Shown in pieces: positions 53,905 through 63,862 of a stretch of 64,000 nt of DNA. How positions within the stretch are numbered: position 1 is the stretch's first letter; every line of letters starts with the position of its first letter. A model generated the notes under the pieces. The model was not told the origin of the DNA and ran no database searches. It was given only the letters and a program-made list of their open reading frames with translations. Position numbers and translations under genes: made by a program. Source of the stretch: Ancylobacter sonchi (GTDB lineage Bacteria; Pseudomonadota; Alphaproteobacteria; Rhizobiales; Xanthobacteraceae); NCBI RefSeq assembly GCF_018390695.1, contig NZ_JAHBGF010000028.1, positions 1 to 64,000 of the forward strand. Reading direction: 5' to 3'.

Positions 53905-55515
53905 ATGAAAGATGCGGCCATGAACGACATACTGATCGTCGGCGCCGGCCCGGTCGGGCTGACGCTCGCCGCCGTGCTGGTGCGCCACGGCGTGCGGGTG
54001 CGGCTGGTCGACAAGCTGGCGTCAGCCTCACCCTATTGCCGCGCCATCGGCGTCACACCGCGCACGCTGGAGGTGATGGACGATCTCGGCCTCGCCGGTG
54101 CACTGGTCGACGCCGGCATATGGCTCGACGGGCTGCGCACCCTGGTGCACGGCCATCCCGCGCGCGACAGCGACAACGACTTCGCCGACCTGCCCTATGC
54201 CCAGCTCGGCGTGCCGCAGGACGCCACCGAGCGCCTGCTGGCCGGGCATCTCGCCGGCCAGGGCGTCGGAATCGAGCGCGGGGTGGAGCTCGCCGGCCTG
54301 ACGCAGGACGAGACGGGCGTCGAGGCACGCTTCGCCGACGGTTCTTCCGCGCGCTTCGCCTATGTCGTCGGCTGCGACGGCGCGCATAGCGCGGTGCGCC
54401 GGGTGCTCGGCATCGCCTTCGAGGGCGAGGCCTGGCCGATGGAATTCATGCTCGGCGACGTGCGCATCGACTGGGACCTTCCGCCCGAGCAGGACTTGCC
54501 GCGCGGGCGGGCGCTGTTCGCGCTGCGCCCGATTCCCGAGGCGCCGCCGGACCTGTTCGTCGCCATCCCGCTGCCGGAGCGCGGGCGCTACCGCGTCTCG
54601 ATGGTCGCGCCGGAGCGGCTCGGCGCCCCGGGGCAGGGCACCGGCCACGGCATCCAGATCGACCGGCCGGGCGCCACGCTCGCCGACCTGCAGGAGGTCG
54701 CCGACCGGCTGCTGCCGGATCCGCCGAGGCTGTCGGAATTGCGCTGGTCGTCGATCTTCCGCATCTCGATGCGGCTCGCCGCGCGCTATGGCACCGGGCG
54801 GGTGTTCATCGCCGGCGACGCCTGCCACATTCATCCGCCGACCGGCGGGCAAGGGATGAACACCGGCATCCAGGACGCCTACAATCTCGGCTGGAAGCTG
54901 GCGGCGGTGGCGCGCGGCGAGGCCGGCCCGGCCCTGCTCGCGAGCTACGAGGCCGAGCGGCGCCCGGTCGCCGAGGCGGTGATCGCCCGCACCGTCGAGC
55001 AGTCGCTGAATTTCGGCCGGCCGCGGCCGCCGGAGGACCGGCTGGCCGATACCCAGCTGCTGGTGAACTATCGCGGCGGTCCGCTCAGCGTCGGTGCCGC
55101 TGTCGGCCCGGTGGAGCCCGGTGACCGGCTGCCGGAGGTGCAGGGCCTGCGCCGCCACGGGCTCGGCTTCCCGCTCCGCCTTGCCGATGCGGTGCGCGGA
55201 CCGGATCTCGTGCTGCTCGCCACGGTGCGGCGCGGCGAGGTTTCGGCGCTGGAGGCATTGGCGGCGCAGCTGCGCGCCTCGGTGCGGGCGCCGCTCCGGC
55301 TGGTGGCGGTGGCGCCCGGCGACGCGGCGGTGGAGGCGCCGCCGGGCGTCAGCCTGTTCTACGATGCGGCCGGCATGTTCGCCGCCGCCTTCGGCCCGGC
55401 CCCGGCGGCGCTGATCGTCCGGCCGGACAAATATGTCGGCTGGACGGGCGCGGTGGGCGATGCCGGGGGCATGCTGGATTATCTCACCGGCGTGCTCGGG
55501 CTGGCGGCGGGGTGA
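53905..55515 (+). CDS. FAD-dependent aromatic monooxygenase (PheA/TfdB family)
   Basis: This 536-residue flavoprotein hydroxylase has GAGPVGLTLAAVLVRHGVRVRLVDK (ADP-binding fold), the DG motif YVVGCDGAHSAVRRVLG and the GD motif GRVFIAGDACHIHPPTGGQGMNTGIQDAYNLGWKLA. The C-terminal 150 residues form the thioredoxin-like domain of phenol hydroxylase-type enzymes. Substrate unknown. GGAGG lies 8 bases before ATG 53905. Confidence 0.9.
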   Translation: MKDAAMNDILIVGAGPVGLTLAAVLVRHGVRVRLVDKLASASPYCRAIGVTPRTLEVMDDLGLAGALVDAGIWLDGLRTLVHGHPARDSDNDFADLPYAQLGVPQDATERLLAGHLAGQGVGIERGVELAGLTQDETGVEARFADGSSARFAYVVGCDGAHSAVRRVLGIAFEGEAWPMEFMLGDVRIDWDLPPEQDLPRGRALFALRPIPEAPPDLFVAIPLPERGRYRVSMVAPERLGAPGQGTGHGIQIDRPGATLADLQEVADRLLPDPPRLSELRWSSIFRISMRLAARYGTGRVFIAGDACHIHPPTGGQGMNTGIQDAYNLGWKLAAVARGEAGPALLASYEAERRPVAEAVIARTVEQSLNFGRPRPPEDRLADTQLLVNYRGGPLSVGAAVGPVEPGDRLPEVQGLRRHGLGFPLRLADAVRGPDLVLLATVRRGEVSALEALAAQLRASVRAPLRLVAVAPGDAAVEAPPGVSLFYDAAGMFAAAFGPAPAALIVRPDKYVGWTGAVGDAGGMLDYLTGVLGLAAG

Positions 55516-55524
55516 GGTGAAGCC

Positions 55525-56529
55525 TCACCAGCCTTCCAGCACGATCTTGCCGATGGCGCGGCCGCTCTCCAGCGCCGCATGGGCGCGCTTGAGGTTCTCC
55601 GCCGTGATCGGCCCGTAATTGGCGCCGAGCGTGGTCTTCACCTGCCCGGCGTCAACCAGCCGCGCCACCTCGTCGAGCAGGTCGTGCTGGGCGATCATGT
55701 CCGGCGTGCCGAACAGCGGCCGGGCAAACATGAACTCCCAGTGCAGCGAGGCGCTCTTCTGCTTCAGCAGGCGCACATCGATCAGGTCGGGATCGTCGAT
55801 CAGCGCCACCTGGCCCTGCGGCTTCAGCGCCTTGACGATCTCCGGCCAGTGGGTGTCGGTGCCGGTGAGGCTGAACACGTGGTCGGCGCCTTCGAAGCCG
55901 GCCCTGGCGAGTTCCTCGGACAGCGGCCGGGTGTGGTCGATCACCGCGTGGGCGCCGAGCTTTTCCAGCCATTCCCGGCTCTCCGGCCGCGAGGCGGTGC
56001 CGACCACGGTGAGCCCGGTCAGCTGGCGGGCGAACTGGACGGCGAGCGAGCCGACGCCGCCGGCGGCGCCGATGATCAGCAGAGTGCCGGCGCTGTCGCG
56101 CGTGAGGCGCAGCCGGTCGAACAGCGCCTCCCAGGCGGTGATGGCGGTGAGCGGTAGCGCCGCCGCCTCGGCAAAGCCGAGCGAGGCCGGCATATGGCCG
56201 ACGATGCGCTCGTCGACCAGATGGAACGGTGCGTTGGTGCCGGGCCGGTTGATGGCGCCGGCGTAGAACACCTTGTCGCCCGGCTTGAACAGCGTCACCT
56301 CGGCGCCGACCGCCTCGACGATGCCGGCCGCGTCCCAGCCGAGGATCACCGGCTCGGCGGCGGTGCCGGCACGGCGCATCCGCACCTTGGTGTCGACCGG
56401 ATTGACGGCGATCGCCTTCACCGCGACCTTGAGGTCGCGCGGGCCGGGCGCCGGCTCCGGCGTGTCGAAGGCGAAGAGCGCGCGCTCCTCGGAGATGGGC
56501 AGCGAGTCGATGTAGCCGATGGCCTTCAT
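55525..56529 (-). CDS. Zinc-type alcohol dehydrogenase-like/quinone oxidoreductase
   Basis: This 334-residue NADPH-binding medium-chain reductase has VNPVDTKVRMRRAG, ILGWDAAGIVEAVG, LTAITAWEALFDRL and the cofactor motif IIGAAGGVGSLAVQFARQLTG. It lacks the structural zinc cysteines and resembles the TIGR02817 group. It is divergent from an HxlR-type regulator, a pairing typical of quinone- or electrophile-inducible detoxification. Confidence 0.9.
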   Translation of the reverse strand: MKAIGYIDSLPISEERALFAFDTPEPAPGPRDLKVAVKAIAVNPVDTKVRMRRAGTAAEPVILGWDAAGIVEAVGAEVTLFKPGDKVFYAGAINRPGTNAPFHLVDERIVGHMPASLGFAEAAALPLTAITAWEALFDRLRLTRDSAGTLLIIGAAGGVGSLAVQFARQLTGLTVVGTASRPESREWLEKLGAHAVIDHTRPLSEELARAGFEGADHVFSLTGTDTHWPEIVKALKPQGQVALIDDPDLIDVRLLKQKSASLHWEFMFARPLFGTPDMIAQHDLLDEVARLVDAGQVKTTLGANYGPITAENLKRAHAALESGRAIGKIVLEGW

Positions 56530-56635
56530 AACGTGTCTCCCGCGCTTTCGCGCCGTGATGCGGATCGGCAGCGAATGTCGGCAAGGCGGCCGGGTCCTGC
56601 AAGAACGCACGAAATTGTCGGCTGGTATCGAAAAT

Positions 56636-56648
56636 GTAAGCCCCTTAC
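56636..56648. promoter_or_regulatory. Palindrome GTAAG-CCC-CTTAC, candidate HxlR operator
   Basis: A perfect inverted repeat in the 167-base gap between the divergent oxidoreductase and HxlR genes, placed to control both promoters. Confidence 0.55.
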
Positions 56649-56696
56649 GTCGCCCGGCGCCGCATCCTACATTCCGCCGGTCGGACGGAGCGGATC

Positions 56697-57050
56697 ATGG
56701 CGAGGCGGCACAGCAATTACACGCGAGGCACCGGCTGCCCGGTGGAGGCGGCGCTGGAGATCATCGGCGCCAAATGGAAGGGTGGGGTGATCTATCACCT
56801 GCTGGAGGGCGAGCTGCGCTTCATGGAACTGCAGCGGCGCATGCCGACCGTGTCGCAGCGCATCCTCTCCAAGGCGCTGCGCGAGCTGGAGGCCGATGGC
56901 GTGATCGACCGCACCGTCTATCCCACCGTGCCGCCGCAGGTCGGCTACCGGCTCACCCCGGAGGGAGAAGCGCTGCGCGCGGCGGTGCTCAGCCTGCGCG
57001 AATGGGGCGCGCGGCGCACGCCGCCGGTGTGTGCCCTCGCGGCGGAGTGA
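56697..57050 (+). CDS. HxlR-family transcriptional regulator
   Basis: This 117-residue winged-helix protein has TRGTGCPVEAALEIIGAKWKG with a conserved N-terminal cysteine (Cys14) that in relatives such as YodB and QorR senses quinones or oxidants, ELRFMELQRRMPTVSQRILSK as the recognition region and a second cysteine near the C-terminus. GGAG lies 6 bases before the ATG. It probably represses the divergent oxidoreductase until its cysteine is modified. Confidence 0.9.
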   Translation: MARRHSNYTRGTGCPVEAALEIIGAKWKGGVIYHLLEGELRFMELQRRMPTVSQRILSKALRELEADGVIDRTVYPTVPPQVGYRLTPEGEALRAAVLSLREWGARRTPPVCALAAE

Positions 57051-57204
57051 TCGGTCGCAACCCATCTCATGTACTGCGCAAGAATTATTCGGCAATATAT
57101 TGAAATATAACGATTCTAACGCACGCACAGCCCTGTTTCCCTCCGAGCGAGAAAAGCTTTAGAACAGCAGCCGACATCGTTCCGCATGGCGCGGGACGCG
57201 GATT

Positions 57205-58542
57205 ATGCTGATGCCCCTCGACGCTCCTCCGCAGGCGTTCGCCGCGCCCGCCCGCATCATTCTCGACCTCACCGACGTGGTGATCCTGCTTTCCGCCGGC
57301 GGCGGGATCGGCGGCATCATCCGGGTGGTGGTGCGCCTCGCGCACCATGCGACGGCCGGCGGGGCCGAGCCTCCGGTGATGCTCGCCTTCTATCACCCCG
57401 CCCGCAAGGCCTATGTCGGCATCGACCCGGCGCTGTTCGCCGACGACAGCTGGACGCGGCCGGCCGATCTGCGCTCCGCGCTCGGCCTCATCGGCGTGCC
57501 GGTGCCGTTCGTCGGCACGCGGCATTTTGACGAGCCGGTGCGCCGTTTCTGGCACATCGCCCGCCGCCGGCTGAAGAACTGGCGCGCTGCCCGTGCCGAG
57601 CGCGCCCCGGCTGGCGCGCGGCCCGTCGGCTGGGCGCTGCGCCCGCTCGATCTCGCGCCGGGCGAGGCGGTGCGCGCGGCGGTGCTCGGCATGGCGTGGA
57701 TGGTGCCGCAGCAGATCGAACGGCTGCGGGCGCTGGCGCCGCAGGTCGAGATCGTCACCCTGATCCACGACCTTATCCCGCTGACCGCCGGCAACGAGGA
57801 ACTGCCGAACCCCGCCTTCGTGCACTGGTTCCGCAGCCTCGTGCGGCAGACCACGCACTTCCTCGCCGTCTCCCGCTACACGGCCGACGAGGTCGAGCGC
57901 GAGGTGGTCGCGATGGGCGGGCATGTCGAGCGCATGGACGTGGTGCCGCTCGCTCATGAATTCGCCTTCGAGGGGACGCCGGACCTCTCGGTCGTACCGC
58001 CCGGCGAGTTCGTGGTGACGGTCGGCTCGCTCGGGCACCGGCGCAAGAATCTCGACCTGCTGCTGGATGTCTGGGGCCAGCTGGGCAAGCGGCTCGGGCC
58101 GGAGCGGCTGCCGACCCTCGTCATCGCCGGCGCGCATGGCCGGCAGGCGGCGCGGCGCGAGGCGGCGATCGCCCGCCATCCCGAGCTCAGCGACAAGGTG
58201 GTGCTGGTCGACCGGCCGAACGACGCCAAGCTGGCGGCGCTCTACCGGGCGTGCCTGTTCCACGTCTATCCCAGCCGCTACGAGGGCTGGGGCCTGCCGG
58301 TAGGCGAGGCGGCGTGGTTCGGCAAGCTCTCGGTATGCTCCGGGATCACCTCGATTCCCGAGGTGATGGGGCCGGCCGCCGACTATTTCGACCCGGCCGA
58401 CGCCGAGGCGATGGCGGCGGCGCTGGAGAAGCCGATTCGCGACCGGGCCTATCTCAGGGGGCGCGAGGCGGAGATCGCGGCGATGGGGCTGCGCAAATGG
58501 GCGGACGTCGCCCGCACCCTCGTCGCGAAGCTCACGCGATGA
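57205..58542 (+). CDS. Glycosyltransferase family 4-type protein
   Basis: This 445-residue GT-B enzyme has an N-terminal half starting RIILDLTDVVILLSAGGGIGGI, then VEIVTLIHDLIPLTAG and HFLAVSRYTADEVERE. The C-terminal nucleotide-sugar domain has VTVGSLGHRRKNLDLLLDVW, FHVYPSRYEGWGLPVGEAAWFGK and TSIPEVMGPAADYFDP, the usual donor-binding glutamate motif. Probably surface polysaccharide synthesis. The upstream 150 bases are AT-rich and hold the promoter. Confidence 0.88.
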   Translation: MLMPLDAPPQAFAAPARIILDLTDVVILLSAGGGIGGIIRVVVRLAHHATAGGAEPPVMLAFYHPARKAYVGIDPALFADDSWTRPADLRSALGLIGVPVPFVGTRHFDEPVRRFWHIARRRLKNWRAARAERAPAGARPVGWALRPLDLAPGEAVRAAVLGMAWMVPQQIERLRALAPQVEIVTLIHDLIPLTAGNEELPNPAFVHWFRSLVRQTTHFLAVSRYTADEVEREVVAMGGHVERMDVVPLAHEFAFEGTPDLSVVPPGEFVVTVGSLGHRRKNLDLLLDVWGQLGKRLGPERLPTLVIAGAHGRQAARREAAIARHPELSDKVVLVDRPNDAKLAALYRACLFHVYPSRYEGWGLPVGEAAWFGKLSVCSGITSIPEVMGPAADYFDPADAEAMAAALEKPIRDRAYLRGREAEIAAMGLRKWADVARTLVAKLTR

Positions 58543-58604
58543 ACCCCATGCCGCGTGGTACAACAGCGATTGCCGAGCCCTCGGCGAGCCATTAAATCAG
58601 CCTT

Positions 58605-60278
58605 ATGTCCAGCGCTCCCGTCGACCAGCTCCTCATTGCCTTCGCCCAGCTCAACCCGATCGTCGGCGACGTCGCCGGCAATCTGGAGAAGGCGCGCGCC
58701 GCCCGGTCCCTCGCGGCCGAACAGGGCGCCGACCTCATCCTGTTCACCGAGCTGTTCATTTCCGGATATCCGCCGGAAGACCTGGTGCTGAAACCTGCCT
58801 TCCAGGCCGCCTGCCGCAGGGCGGTGGAAATGCTGGCGGCCGACACCATCGATGGCGGGCCGGCGGTGCTGATCGGCTCGCCCTGGGTCGATGGCGACAA
58901 GCTCCACAACGCGGTGGCGCTGCTGGAGGAAGGGCGGATCGCCACGCTGCGCTACAAGGTCGACCTGCCCAATTACGGCACGTTCGACGAGAAGCGCATC
59001 TTCGCCGCCGGGCCGATGCCGGGGCCGATCCCGTTCAAGGGCGTGCGGCTCGGCGTACCGGTGTGCGAGGACATCTGGACGCCGGATGTCGTGGAGTGCC
59101 TGTCGGAGACCGGCGCCGAGATCCTGCTGGTGCCGAACGGCTCGCCCTATCGCCGCACCGTCTATGACGAGCGCATGAACATCGCCGTCGCCCGCGTGGT
59201 CGAGAGCGGGCTGCCGCTCGCCTATATCAACCAGCTGGGCGGTCAGGACGAGCTGGTGTTCGACGGCGGCTCCTTCGTGCTCAATGCCGATCGCTCGCTC
59301 GCCATCCAGTTCCCGAATTTCCAGGAGCGGGTGCGCATCACCCGTTGGGAACGCTGGGCCGATGGCTGGCGCTGCGAGGAGGGCGCGCGCGCCCCGCTGC
59401 TCACCGGCGACGAGGCGGATTACGCCGCCTGCGTGATGGGCCTGCGCGACTATGTGGAGAAGAACCGCTTCCCCGGCGTGGTGCTCGGCCTGTCGGGCGG
59501 CGTCGATTCGGCTCTGGTGGCGGCGATGGCGGTCGACGCGCTCGGCGCGGCGCGGGTGCATTGCGTGATGCTGCCCTACCGCTTCACCTCCAACGAGTCG
59601 CTCTCCGATGCCTCGGCGGTGGCCGAGGCGCTGGGCTGCCGCTACGACATCGTGCCGATCGCCGAGGCGGTGGAGGGGCTGGAAGCCTGCCTCAAGCCGC
59701 TGTTCGCCGGCACCGAGCGCGGCATCACCGAGGAGAACCTCCAGTCGCGCGCCCGCGGCACCATCCTGATGTCGGTATCGAACAAGTTCGGCTCGATGGT
59801 GGTGACCACCGGCAACAAGTCGGAAATGTCGGCCGGCTATGCCACGCTCTACGGCGACATGAATGGCGGCTACAATCCGTTGAAGGACCTGTACAAGACG
59901 CAGGTGTTCCGCCTCTGCCACCTGCGCAATGTCTGGAAGCCGGCCGAAGCGCTTGGCCCCGACGGGCGGGTGATGCCGGACAACGTCATCATCAAGCCGC
60001 CGACCGCCGAGCTGCGCGAGAACCAGAAGGACCAGGACAGCCTGCCGCCCTACGAGGTGCTGGACGCCATCCTCGAAGGGCTGGTGGAGAAGGAGCTGCC
60101 GGTCGCCGAGATCGCCGCGCAGGGCTTCGATGCGGCGCTGGTGGCGCGGGTGGAGCGCATGCTGAACCTCGCCGAATACAAGCGCCGGCAGGCGGCGCCG
60201 GGGGTGAAGATCACCCCGCGCAATTTCGGCCGCGACCGCCGCTATCCGATCACCAACCGGTTCCGCGAGACCGCTTAG
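58605..60278 (+). CDS. nadE: Glutamine-dependent NAD+ synthetase
   Basis: This 557-residue enzyme converts deamido-NAD to NAD. It is a fusion of a nitrilase-type glutaminase (Glu in FTELFISGYPPEDL, Lys in LRYKVDLPNYGTFDEKR, Cys in GVPVCEDIWTPDVV) with an N-type ATP pyrophosphatase (PP-loop LGLSGGVDSALVA, then TTGNKSEMSAGYATLYGDM). No clear ribosome binding site was seen before ATG 58605. It follows the glycosyltransferase by 62 bases. Confidence 0.94.
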   Translation: MSSAPVDQLLIAFAQLNPIVGDVAGNLEKARAARSLAAEQGADLILFTELFISGYPPEDLVLKPAFQAACRRAVEMLAADTIDGGPAVLIGSPWVDGDKLHNAVALLEEGRIATLRYKVDLPNYGTFDEKRIFAAGPMPGPIPFKGVRLGVPVCEDIWTPDVVECLSETGAEILLVPNGSPYRRTVYDERMNIAVARVVESGLPLAYINQLGGQDELVFDGGSFVLNADRSLAIQFPNFQERVRITRWERWADGWRCEEGARAPLLTGDEADYAACVMGLRDYVEKNRFPGVVLGLSGGVDSALVAAMAVDALGAARVHCVMLPYRFTSNESLSDASAVAEALGCRYDIVPIAEAVEGLEACLKPLFAGTERGITEENLQSRARGTILMSVSNKFGSMVVTTGNKSEMSAGYATLYGDMNGGYNPLKDLYKTQVFRLCHLRNVWKPAEALGPDGRVMPDNVIIKPPTAELRENQKDQDSLPPYEVLDAILEGLVEKELPVAEIAAQGFDAALVARVERMLNLAEYKRRQAAPGVKITPRNFGRDRRYPITNRFRETA

Positions 60279-60463
60279 CACCTCAGGCGGCCATTGTCGG
60301 CGCCGCGCCTCAAGCCGGCGGTTGCCGGCGTAAGGCCTTGCGCCGGCCACTGCCGCAGTCGTGATGCGCCGAGCCGGCGCGCCGGTGGTATCACTGGCGT
60401 CGGCTGTGGTTTGCGGGGGCTGCCGTCGACGTGCGGTGGCCCGGAGCCGGGCGGAGGCACGCT

Positions 60464-61267
60464 GTGAAGGCGGCGAGGACGATCGGGTTCGCCATGCTGC
60501 TGGCCGGAGGCCTCGGCCTCGCGCCGGTCGTGGCGCAGGACATGCTGCGTCATCTCGACCTGAATTCGCCGCAGATGACGACGGCCGAGATGAGCCGCGC
60601 CGATGTCGAGGCGCTGGTCGCGGCGGCACAGCCGGGCAAACCTGTCGATCTCGCGGGGCGGCGGCTCAATGGCCTCGATCTGTCCGGCCTCGACCTGACC
60701 GGGGCGAATTTCCGCGCCGCGCTGCTTAACCGCGTCAATCTCTCCGGCGCGCATCTCGACGGCGCGGTGTTCGATCAGGCGTGGATGCTGAAGGCCGACC
60801 TCTCCGGCGCCAGCCTGAAGAAGGCCAGCCTGTTCAGCACGCAGGCACAGGACAGCCGGCTCGCCGGCGCCGACCTTGCCAGTGCCCGCATCGCTGGCGA
60901 TCTCTCTCGCGCTGATCTTCGCGGGGCCAATCTCTCCGGTGCCGATTTCAGCGCCGACATGCGCAACCAGTCCATGGGGCTGATGCGCGGCGTGCTGAAC
61001 TCGGCCGATCTCGAGGGCGCCGATCTCGCGGGCGCCAACCTGTCCCGCGCCCAGCTCCGCTATGCCAATCTCCGGGGCGCCAATCTGGCGGGGGCCTCGC
61101 TGGTCGGCATGGATGCCGCCGGTGCCGACCTCACCGGCGCCAATGTGGCCGGCGCCGACTTCAGCAATGCGGATGTCGATTCGGCGCGGCTGATCGGCCT
61201 TGTCGGCCTCGCGGCGGCGAAGAATCTGGATGCCGCCCGCAATCTCGGCCTTTCCATCCGCCAGTGA
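60464..61267 (+). CDS. Secreted pentapeptide-repeat protein
   Basis: This 267-residue protein has a signal (IGFAMLLAGGLGLAPVVA) and about 20 pentapeptide repeats of the A(D/N)LxG type from residue 60 on (for example LSGLDLTGANF, LRGANLSGADF, LEGADLAGANL), which fold into a right-handed quadrilateral beta-helix. A segment with QSMGLMRGVL interrupts the repeats. GTG 60464 with GGAGG 6 bases upstream decides the start. Role unknown; periplasmic or outer-surface. Confidence 0.85.
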   Translation: MKAARTIGFAMLLAGGLGLAPVVAQDMLRHLDLNSPQMTTAEMSRADVEALVAAAQPGKPVDLAGRRLNGLDLSGLDLTGANFRAALLNRVNLSGAHLDGAVFDQAWMLKADLSGASLKKASLFSTQAQDSRLAGADLASARIAGDLSRADLRGANLSGADFSADMRNQSMGLMRGVLNSADLEGADLAGANLSRAQLRYANLRGANLAGASLVGMDAAGADLTGANVAGADFSNADVDSARLIGLVGLAAAKNLDAARNLGLSIRQ

Positions 61268-61317
61268 CGGAAAGGCCCGGTTGTAAGCCGGCCCGGCCTC
61301 GGCGATAAGCCTGCTCC

Positions 61318-62667
61318 ATGACCCGCGCTCCCGTTCTCCGCTTCGCCCCGTCGCCGACCGGCCTCCTGCATGTCGGCAATGCCCGTAGCGCGCTCTACAA
61401 CGCGCTGTTCGCCCGGCGAGAGGGCGGCACCTTCATCCTGCGCTACGACGACACCGACACCGCGCGCTCGACGCGCGAGTTTGCGGAGGCGATCGCGCAG
61501 GACATGGCGTGGTTCGGCATCGCGCCGGATCGCGTCGAGCGGCAGTCGGAACGGCTCGCGCTCTATGACGCTGCCGCCGACCGGCTGCGGGCGGAGGGGC
61601 GCCTCTATCCCGCCTACGAGACCGAGGAGGAGCTGGAGACCCGCCGTCTCTCGCGCCGCCGGCGCGGCCTGCCGCCGGTCTATGATCGTGCGGCGCTGAA
61701 GCTCACCGCCGAGGACCGCGCCCGCCTCGAGGCGGAAGGGCGGCGCCCGCACTGGCGCTTCCGGCTCGAGGGGCGCCCGGTGACGTGGGACGACCTCGTG
61801 CGCGGGCGCCAGAGCATCGATTCGTCCGGCCTGTCCGATCCGGTGCTGGTGCGCGCCGACGGCTCCTATCTCTACACCTTCACCTCGGTGGTCGACGACA
61901 TCGACATGGGGATCACCCATGTCATTCGCGGCGAGGACCACGTCACCAACACCGCGGTGCAGATCGAGATCATCGAGGCGCTGGGCGGCGCGGTGCCGGC
62001 CTTCGGCCACCACAATTTGCTCACCTTGCCGAGCGGCGAGGGGCTGTCGAAGCGGCTCGGCCATCTGTCGCTGCAAGCGCTGCGCGAGGACGGGCAGGAG
62101 GCGCTCGCGGTGGCGGCGCTCGCTTTGTTCACCGGCACCTCGCTGGCGGTGGAGCCGGCGGCCGATCTCGACGCGCTCGCCGCCCGCATCGATCTCGCCG
62201 CCATCTCCCGCGCGCCGGCGCGCTTCGACCCGGCCGATCTCGCGGCGCTCACCGCCGGCACGCTGCATGTGCTGCCCTTCTCGGCGGTGGAGGCGCGGCT
62301 CGCCGCGCTCGGCATAGGCGGCGGCGAGCCGTTCTGGCTGGCCGTGCGCGGCAATCTGGCGACGCTCAAGGACGCGGCGCTGTGGTGGCGGGTGGTCGAG
62401 GGGCCGGTCGCGCCGGTCATTGCCGGCGAGGATGCGGATTTCCTCGCACAGGCCGCCGAGCTGCTGCCGCCGGCGCCGTGGGGCGAGGAAGTCTACGCCG
62501 ACTGGCTGGCGGCGCTGAAGCCGGCATCAGGCCGCAAGGGGCGGGCGCTGTTCCACCCGCTGCGCGCGGCGCTGACCGCCGCCGAGAGCGGACCGGAGCT
62601 CAAGGCGCTGCTGCCGCTGATTGGCCGGGAGCGGGCTCAGGCGCGCCTGAGGGGCGAGGCCGCCTGA
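61318..62667 (+). CDS. gltX: Glutamyl-tRNA synthetase
   Basis: This 449-residue class I synthetase charges tRNA with glutamate. The HIGH-like motif is [20 protein letters not shown] and the KMSKS-like motif [14 protein letters not shown]. The protein is shorter and more diverged than the main GltX and matches the second copy found in many alphaproteobacteria, so it may charge a subset of tRNAs. Start at ATG 61318, 51 bases after the pentapeptide gene. Confidence 0.93.
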   Translation: MTRAPVLRFAPSPTGLLHVGNARSALYNALFARREGGTFILRYDDTDTARSTREFAEAIAQDMAWFGIAPDRVERQSERLALYDAAADRLRAEGRLYPAYETEEELETRRLSRRRRGLPPVYDRAALKLTAEDRARLEAEGRRPHWRFRLEGRPVTWDDLVRGRQSIDSSGLSDPVLVRADGSYLYTFTSVVDDIDMGITHVIRGEDHVTNTAVQIEIIEALGGAVPAFGHHNLLTLPSGEGLSKRLGHLSLQALREDGQEALAVAALALFTGTSLAVEPAADLDALAARIDLAAISRAPARFDPADLAALTAGTLHVLPFSAVEARLAALGIGGGEPFWLAVRGNLATLKDAALWWRVVEGPVAPVIAGEDADFLAQAAELLPPAPWGEEVYADWLAALKPASGRKGRALFHPLRAALTAAESGPELKALLPLIGRERAQARLRGEAA

Positions 62668-62824
62668 CGGCTCGCCGCCCCCTCGTGGGGATTGTCGGTT
62701 CTTTTAGGACACAAACGGAGGCGGCGGGAGCCGCTCCGATTTCGGGCAACAGACGGAGGAGGCCGGAGCCGCTCCGTGATCGTCGACGCATGGCGGTGAG
62801 CGATCCGCACCGCCGTCGTCCGAC

Positions 62825-63862
62825 TTATTGCGCCGGCGCCACCGGCTGCTGCTGCTGCGTGCGGGGACGCGGCGTCGCCGGGGCGGCGGCAGGAGTTGCC
62901 GGACGCGGCTGCGCCATCTCGCGCGAGGTATCCTCGGTCACCACGATGTCGCCCTTGCGCAGGGTCGGATCGGTCTCGCTCGACAGCGCCTGCGCCCAGC
63001 TCTGGCCGGCCGGGCGGCAGGAGCAGGCCTGCGAATACTGCTTCTTGTAGAGCAGCGCGTTGGGCAGCGACATGTAGCTCTGGCCGCTGACGCTGACGGC
63101 GTTGTCGATGTCCTCGCCGGAGCTGCGATAGACGTAGAGCCGCGCCTCGGTGCCCGGGCACTGGCGCTGGCACTGGGCCTCGTCCGAGGCGAAGCTGTTG
63201 GCGTTGGTGCTGTAGGAGATCGGGAAGAAGAAGCCGTCGCAGGTGCGCACGCAGACGGTGCGATAATTCGACGACTTCGGCGTCTCCATCTCCAGCGGCT
63301 GGGCGTCCATCGACGGCGCCTCGTCCGATTCCGGATCCTGGCGCGGCACGCCGAACAGCTGTTCGAAGAAGTTGCGCGGCCGCTGCGGGGCCGCCGCCGC
63401 CGCGCGCGACTCGCCGAGCGCGGCCTGGTACTGCGGGCCGCAATTGTTCTGTGCCAGCGCGGTGATCAGCTGACGGCGCTGCTGGTCGTTGCCGCTGCGC
63501 TCGCCGCGGGCCTCGATCATGGTGCGGTCGAGCGTCGAGCGGGCCTGGGCGAGCCGGCGGTTCAGCCCTTCGCATTGCGGCGGCAGCTGCGGCTGGAAGA
63601 TCAGGAAGCCGCGCTTGTCGCAGCCCAGCTGGCGCACCTGCGCGCTGAGATTGGCGACGTCCTGCTGCTGCTGGCCGATGACGGCGCTCAGATCGCGCTG
63701 GCCGCCGCCGCGGTCGAGCTGGGCGAGCTGCCCCTCCAGACGGACGCAGGCGCCGGCATCCTGCGCCATGGCCGCGCCCGTGCCGACCACCAGCAGGGCG
63801 AGCGCTGTGAGGGAGGAACGCACGGCGGAGGCGCGTGAGAGGCCGGCACTGGCGGTTGTCAT
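62825..63862 (-). CDS. DUF2865 secreted protein
   Basis: This 345-residue exported protein has a signal (SLTALALLVVGTGAAMA), a coiled-coil part (residues 35-140, rich in Gln), and the DUF2865 core with cysteines: YRTVCVRTCDGFFFPISY, EAQCQRQCPGTEARLYVY and QYSQACSCRPAGQSW. The C-terminus is a Pro/Ala/Gln-rich tail. Start at 63862. Family function unknown; it occurs in Hyphomicrobiales. Confidence 0.88.
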   Translation of the reverse strand: MTTASAGLSRASAVRSSLTALALLVVGTGAAMAQDAGACVRLEGQLAQLDRGGGQRDLSAVIGQQQQDVANLSAQVRQLGCDKRGFLIFQPQLPPQCEGLNRRLAQARSTLDRTMIEARGERSGNDQQRRQLITALAQNNCGPQYQAALGESRAAAAAPQRPRNFFEQLFGVPRQDPESDEAPSMDAQPLEMETPKSSNYRTVCVRTCDGFFFPISYSTNANSFASDEAQCQRQCPGTEARLYVYRSSGEDIDNAVSVSGQSYMSLPNALLYKKQYSQACSCRPAGQSWAQALSSETDPTLRKGDIVVTEDTSREMAQPRPATPAAAPATPRPRTQQQQPVAPAQ

